Shown in pieces: positions 58,425-64,000 of a stretch of 64,000 nucleotides of DNA. Location: positions 33,878,249 to 33,942,248 of the forward strand of contig NC_089858.1 of NCBI RefSeq assembly GCF_036373705.1. The letters are read 5' to 3'. The notes under the pieces are model-generated. The model saw only the letters and a program-made list of their open reading frames with translations, did not search any database and had not been told where the DNA came from. Made by a program: the position numbers and the translations under genes. Positions within the stretch are counted from its first letter, which is position 1. Each line of letters opens with the position of its first letter. This DNA comes from Amia ocellicauda. Its lineage: Eukaryota; Chordata; Actinopteri; Amiiformes; Amiidae.

Positions 58425-61400
58425 GCATTGGATTTGAGCTAAACAGCATTGCACACAGTGTCTTGAGGGAGACTTGAAATATAACCCTGTTAATTACACA
58501 ATTAGGCCACCCGGTAAAGTAGCTCGGGATTTGGGGAAAGGAGCTCAATACTCCAGAATGATCTTGGAGTCTGATGTTGAGACCTGGGGTTGGTGCTGCC
58601 GCTGCAACCACACACGAGTGATACAGACTGAGGACAGATAAATGGACCTGAGCCAAGAGTGCCGAGCTACTACTGGGGGCTTGACTTGTACAATATTGAT
58701 CCTCAGGAAGCTGCCAGGGCATTAAATCAGCGGAATAGGACAGTGTGGATGCTTAGAATCGATGGCCATAATTTAAGTGCATCCGTCTTTAAAGAGAAAG
58801 GGGGGGTAGTAAGTACATAAATACATACATACATACATACATACATACATACATACATAAATACAAACAATGACACATATCTGTGTTTGAAGTACCCCAC
58901 TTTTGAAATCCAGCTGCACTGCAATCTAACCCCAGGTTCGCCCGATTGCAAACACACAGGCCTACACAGATGGGTGAAAACACACTTCCCACACAGGCAC
59001 CGTGGATGCAGTGAGAGGCAAATTACTTGCTTTGACTCACCGTGTCAAACCCCCCCTTCCTTTAATTAACTGTCAAGGCACCTGTTAAGCCCATCTATCA
59101 TTCATAACGAGAGAGGGCGTCTGCTTGCGTGTGTAGTAACTGCAGCTCGGTTGGAGTGAGGAGAGCCAGTATGGAGTCGGTCCCTGTGCCCCTTTACAAG
59201 CTTGGACCTTGAATACGGGGGTTAGAAGTATTTGGGCCTCTCTGTCTGATGACTTGATCCAAGTTGACTTCCAATGCATTCCACTCCTACATTACAATAT
59301 GTCCAGTGCAAACGCTAACAGGTCAAGGGTAGCAAGGCAGAGAGGTGGACTGTGGGATTTGCAGGGACATTGTGAACTGGGTGAGTTTTCAGGGGGTGCT
59401 GGGAGGTAGTCAAGGATGGTGCAAATCTGACCCCTGAAGGGTAGATGGGACCCTGGGGCAGGCAGGGGGGGAAAGAGTGAGATGGAGGAAGAGCCAGCAA
59501 GAGACGAGGGGAGAAGGTAGAGAAGGGAGTGGAGACAGGAGGGGGTGGATGGACGGAGAGAGAGCAGTAGGCAAGGACAAGCATGCTAAAATATAATCAT
59601 TATTTTCTTTCAATGATTTATGAGGTATTTCGATATTTTTTCCCCATCTGCCATTAACTGAGCTTTTGTGGTTTTCCTCGCTGCTTTGGTGTGTGTGAGT
59701 GCCGCGTCATCAGAGACCTGGCAGAAAAGAAAGAGCTATGCGTGATTCTCCCTGAAACGCCGAGACAGGAGGCGGGGCATTCATATTTCATGTGCCAACA
59801 ACATTTTCTGTTTTTCTCGTACTACATTTTTTGTTGCACGATCTGCTTTCTTATTTTATAACAAACATATCTATACGGTCCATTTCTACACACGTGTATC
59901 TGTCTATATATCCATCTGTGGAAAACAGGACACTTTCACTGTCTTCATTCTAAAGCAGAACAGTTTTCATGTATTAATCTGAACACATTGCGCTCTTAAC
60001 TCCATTCCCTTCGTTAATCCTGACTTTTTATAATGAGCACGTGTCACCCTGAGCATTGAAATTGAATTGTAGACACTCTTGACATGTTTCCTTTGCAAAC
60101 TAGGCATCTGCTGGTGTGTCTTCTGCATGAACCACAAATCTCTCGCAATCCACTGTTTATCACGGTCTCCGGCGTGCTATAAATACATTACCCCGTTTCA
60201 ATGCCAGGCGCCTTAATCTCTCAAACGCATTTATAAACAGCGTTCTCCCAAGGAATGTCTCTGCGCTCTTACATAATTTGCGTCTTTGTAGCGCCCTGTT
60301 TCCACCAAAACATGAATGAGCTCCGCAGAAAGCTGGAACGCACCGCATTGGGAACAAAAACTTTCTCCATTGCTTTTGTGGATGTAAAGATAAAGTCATG
60401 TAATCTTGTAGCAGGTGACAGTTGATTTATTTTTATTTTCTTCTTGAAATTGTATGATTATGATCATTTTGCACGCCTCCTTTTTGCCCAGAAGTTGAGT
60501 GACATGTGAGCTTAGCACAACCTCTTGGATGGCTTAGGGCTTTAATGAGCACATCTTGTAAAAGTAATTGTACCTGGTGAGATAAAACCAACGAAACTGA
60601 GCCTGACTGCCTGCCAGGCGACCGTGTCCGCGAACGCGCCATTCATCTCCGACGTTTGGGGAATGGAGTTTTACGATGATGCCAGGTGGCGCCAAACAAA
60701 TATGCTTGACTGATGCCCAAAGTTCCAGAAAAAAAAGTGCAAGAAACATATAAATTGGAGGCAGTATGAAGCTTTAGTCTGCCAGCAAACGGATAAAACT
60801 TCAACAGGGGACTATGACTCACAGTGCGTCAAACACACTGAAGCACAGACGCCCGTATATTACTCCTTTTAAGGCAAAACCCACTGAGTCACTTTGACAG
60901 ACTGATAAAGAGCCTTGTAACCTAGTAAGAAGCTTTCAGGTATTTTTCTTTAATACAAATTTTCATGTGAGAATAACAAATAAAGAAATAAAGGATAAGA
61001 TTGGAGTACTCAACAGTTGTTATGAATTTTGTAAACCTGAAAATAGAAAAGAAAAAAATAACTGAAAAACATCATTTGTGGACTGAAGGGACCTTGTGTT
61101 GCTGTTTAGTGAAAGCCAGTCAGAGATTCAGTGTTATGGAGTCACTAATTAAACTAACTGTGTTGTGATTACATCTTGGTGAATTGTAACGGTAATGATT
61201 CTTGATTTTTACAATTCTCTGTAAGATACTTACAAACACTGCTGTAGCAGGAGTGCATGCCAATGTTTGAGGGGCAACTGGGGTCGGCACGGTTGGTGGG
61301 GACCTCATGGTTTTGAGAAGACTTGGGTCAGAACCCCGGTGTGCCAAATCCGTACTGTCATTTCACTGTCTGTGCACGTCTGTCTGCTCTCGTTTCTCCA

Positions 61401-63597
61401 GCCAAGATCCACTACCAGCCCCCCCTGCCCCTGGAGAGGGAGCATCTCACTCAGTACATGCCAGTGGCTCACATGATGAAGTTCATCGTCACCTACCCCA
61501 CGGTGAGTGGACTCCACAGGATCCCACCCCTCCCAGGCTTCTCCTGCACCATCTGTTGCTTTCGCTGTGCACAACTCCAGGCAATTCCTTGAAGGCATGG
61601 GGGAGGAGCTCGCGGATCCATCTCGCCTGGCTATTTCAGAAACCACACGGATTAAAGATGAAGCAGGCGTGTGAATCCAGGAACAGCTTGGCCAGGTTGC
61701 ACATGGGCGGCTTAGTTTTTTTCTTACTTTAAGGAGCACATCTTGTGTGTAGGTATCTGTGGTGTACCAGTAAAGATGGCTGCATCCACCCAGGAAATAC
61801 ATACATGAGACAAAAAAATTAGCCCGCCGCTCTGAGTATTGCTCTGCAGTCTAGTTCAGACCTCGTCAGCCAATTAAGTCATTTTCCTGGAGAGCAAAGG
61901 AAATAAATTGTACCGCAGTCATAGGAATAGACATTTTCTATCTTATTTACCTATAATACAAAACCAGAACATGAAATCATTAGTGAAATAAACTATTACA
62001 CTCCTCATGTAAAGCAAATGTTAGACTTATGTCTTCATTGGCCGCATGATCATGCTCATTAGCTACAATTAAGAAGGATGTATTTATTAAATCTCTTGAA
62101 TATTGCACCAAGAATAAATCATTTGAGGTAAGTGTTGCACAGGCACAGGCTTGTAACTCTTCAGATTAAGTTGAGTTGCACGTCGATGTGACAATGAGCT
62201 GTCCTCTCTGCCACAGGCCTTCTGGCGTGAGAAGGGATACTCAGGCGAGGTTGTGACTCAGCCCAGCTCGGACTGCCCCTTCAGCGTGACCTTTGATGCT
62301 ACAAGCCCCTCTGGGAACCCGGCGCTGGTGGGATTTGTCGCTGGTGTACAGGCTACTGACTGGAGCAACAGACCAGTGAGGAAGACTCTCGCTCTACACA
62401 CAACACTCTGCTCATCTTTTGCAATTTTGTTTTCCCATTTTCTGTTTGTGTGTTTGTCTTTAAGCTGATTTCGAGCTGACATGGTGTCTTAATCAGAGCA
62501 TGAAACACAGCCATTAATTACCATCCTGTTTAGCTGCTTCCACCATGTGCGTTGAATGAGCCAGCTTAGTGGGGGCGAAGAACAGAGACTTCAAGCGCTC
62601 TGAGTCTGGCACTAACAAGGCCGCCGTACCGGTTGCCATCAAAGCCATCCGTGAATTTGCTGAGGTTCTTAATGGGTTACCCCTGTTCATTTCCAAAAGT
62701 TTTCTTCATTTGATTTGTGAAGAAAGCTGCATGCATTTTTAAATGTTATCTATTTGCGCAGCCACTGCTGGTTTCTGGGTAAATTCCACTATGTTGGCTC
62801 ATGTGGTTATTTTCATACGTGTCCTTAAATGTTAAACTTATGCAAAATCGCTTCCCACCAGGCCCCTCTCAAGCCTTTAAATATTTTATCGATGGTCTGA
62901 CGAAGTGGCAGGGTTTCGAAGGTTAACGCTCTCGTGTGATTACTGTAGCTGCTCAACCGCACGCAGCCAGAAACGACAAAAAATGGCACCATTTCTCAGC
63001 CTCAGCTATCATTCATGTACCACTCCACACAACACGGCTGCATGATACACACCACTGCCATTTCATTGGCTTGGCTTCGGTATTTAAAAATTCAGTTTGT
63101 TATGCATATTTAAAAGGATAGCTGTAGGCTAGTGAATGCATTAAGGTTCACACAGTTCTTGACATTAGACTGGCAATGTGTTGTACCCCAGAACCCTCGA
63201 CAAAACAAGGTTACAGATGTCAGAACCCACCAGTTTGGTCTTGATTGCTGTGATCTATTTTATATTGAAAGCAATAACATCTCGGGTTCTAATTGTTTTA
63301 TTTGTACTATTATTATGTTATATATACAATACCTGCTCTCTAAAATTGATATTGAGCTTGCTTTCATATTTACAAGAAATTGCTATTTTACAGCTAAATT
63401 AAACTAGCAGTTATTTTTAATCACTCACTAATTAATACCATATGTGTCTGGCAGTTTATTCTGCCTCCAACTGACTGGTCTATGGGTCTGATTGAGCCTT
63501 TCATTCCCAGTTTGAGCAGAGGAGAGATGCTGTGGTCCAGAGTCTCTCCAGGTTCCTGGGTCCAGAGGCTTCCAACTACATCCACTATGCTGAGAAG
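52855..63597 (+). CDS. Flavin-containing monoamine oxidase-like protein, first ten coding exons (3' end outside window)
   Basis: Exons 52855-52960, 53482-53569, 53968-54148, 54623-54737, 55037-55194, 55522-55611, 57036-57120, 61402-61502, 62217-62375 and 63511-63597 join in frame to 390 residues. The start is MWDAVIVGAGLAGLTAAGEL, where GAGLAG (residues 8-13) is the FAD dinucleotide-binding turn. The flavin motif RVGGRT lies at 38-43, followed by WDLGGQWVG and THVLELIQELGLETY. LKVKGGTQQLSERLADRVG matches the conserved oxidase core. HMMKFIV holds Lys301, at the site of the catalytic lysine near the flavin N5 in MAO enzymes, and AFWREKGYSG follows. The reaction would be oxidative deamination of amines with release of H2O2. 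The C-terminal part with the flavin-linking cysteine and any membrane anchor is not in the window. It differs enough from MAO-A/B that an AofH-like fish oxidase is possible. Confidence 0.87.
55612..55670. repeat. (GA)n microsatellite at a splice donor
   Basis: The tract begins within a few bases of the donor of the sixth oxidase exon (CAG then GTGGGAGAGAGA), so repeat length might affect splicing there. Confidence 0.92.
58361..58422. repeat. (GA)n microsatellite
   Basis: Pure dinucleotide tract in the amine oxidase intron. Confidence 0.95.
58821..58865. repeat. (CATA)n microsatellite
   Basis: Tetranucleotide tract in the amine oxidase intron. Confidence 0.92.
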
Positions 63598-64000
63598 GTA
63601 AGGGGTGTGTGTGGGGGGGTGATAACATTAGGATCAGGAGAAGTTGCACCTAGATTTGTGCTTAATTTAGCAGCACTCTGATTCAGTCAAGATATGCCTA
63701 AGCCAAATCAACTGGCCCTGACCAGTAGTCTCTCTTAGAGGTCCATATCTAAATATTCTCATAATTGAATCCACTTATTGTGAGTGAAATCTTTGTTTGA
63801 GATGTTCAAAGCCCCTAGATGGGCCAGAAATACGGTAGTCTCATTGTTGGTTACATCTTTTCATTACATCATCATTACATCATTATATTCTCTGGCTTTT
63901 TGGACAAGGCAGGGAGCAGCCTGTCTAAAACCTTTAATCATTTATATATATTGGCCAGGGTTTCTACTCAGAGACTTCTTCACATCAAGGTATTCTCCCA
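63598..64000. other. Amine oxidase intron 10 running out of the window
   Basis: After the donor at 63598 no further exon is visible; the remaining coding part must lie beyond 64000. Confidence 0.6.

Larger units (their letters stand above)
57121..61401. other. Large intron 7 of the amine oxidase gene
   Basis: No exon or second gene is visible in 4.3 kb. It holds (GA)n at 58361-58422 and (CATA)n at 58824-58860. The open frame at 57227-57790 has no recognisable domain and is not conserved-looking. Confidence 0.6.

Overview
This looks like a nuclear segment of a ray-finned fish genome. Genes are split by GT-AG introns. The DNA is full of fish-type transposons (several Tc1/mariner lineages, hAT-like, PIF/Harbinger-like, Penelope-like, DIRS-like and non-LTR fragments) and long microsatellites. 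The species cannot be fixed from the sequence alone. No RNA gene, CRISPR array or prokaryotic operon is visible.

Layout. (1) 1-32.8 kb, plus strand: a tandem array of four related transmembrane immunoglobulin-type receptor genes, called A to D here. A (1.6-2.4 kb) is only a 3' part with a stop inside its tail. B (5.0-9.5 kb) is a decayed pseudogene. C (10.7-20.7 kb) can be read through 11 exons as a 363-residue receptor with two Ig-like domains, one membrane segment and an ITIM-type inhibitory tail. D (25.6-32.3 kb) can be read through 11 exons as a 386-residue receptor with almost the same two Ig-like domains, but its tail carries three YxN motifs and no ITIM. (2) 33-37 kb: intergenic DNA with transposon remnants. 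(3) 37.3-45.8 kb, minus strand: a seven-exon vsig8-like gene (V plus C2 domains, CTX/JAM type, 378 residues). (4) 45.8-52.8 kb: intergenic. (5) 52.9 kb to the window end, plus strand: the first ten coding exons of a flavin-containing monoamine oxidase-like gene, which runs out of the window.

How the parts relate. The receptor array is the interesting system. Near-identical ectodomains sit on different cytoplasmic tails (inhibitory in C, adaptor-binding type in D, truncated in A and B), which is the layout of paired receptors. The Ig-like domains share an unusual four-cysteine signature with identical spacing. The array lies beside vsig8, and in mammals VSIG8 lies in the chromosome 1q23 region that also holds Fc-receptor, FCRL and SLAM families. 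That makes an immune-receptor role plausible but not proven. The intron of gene C that joins ectodomain to membrane segment holds a triple transposon nest: Tc1 inside hAT inside a Penelope-like element.

All exon models were made by eye from splice signals, reading phase and comparison among the copies. No database or transcript data were used.
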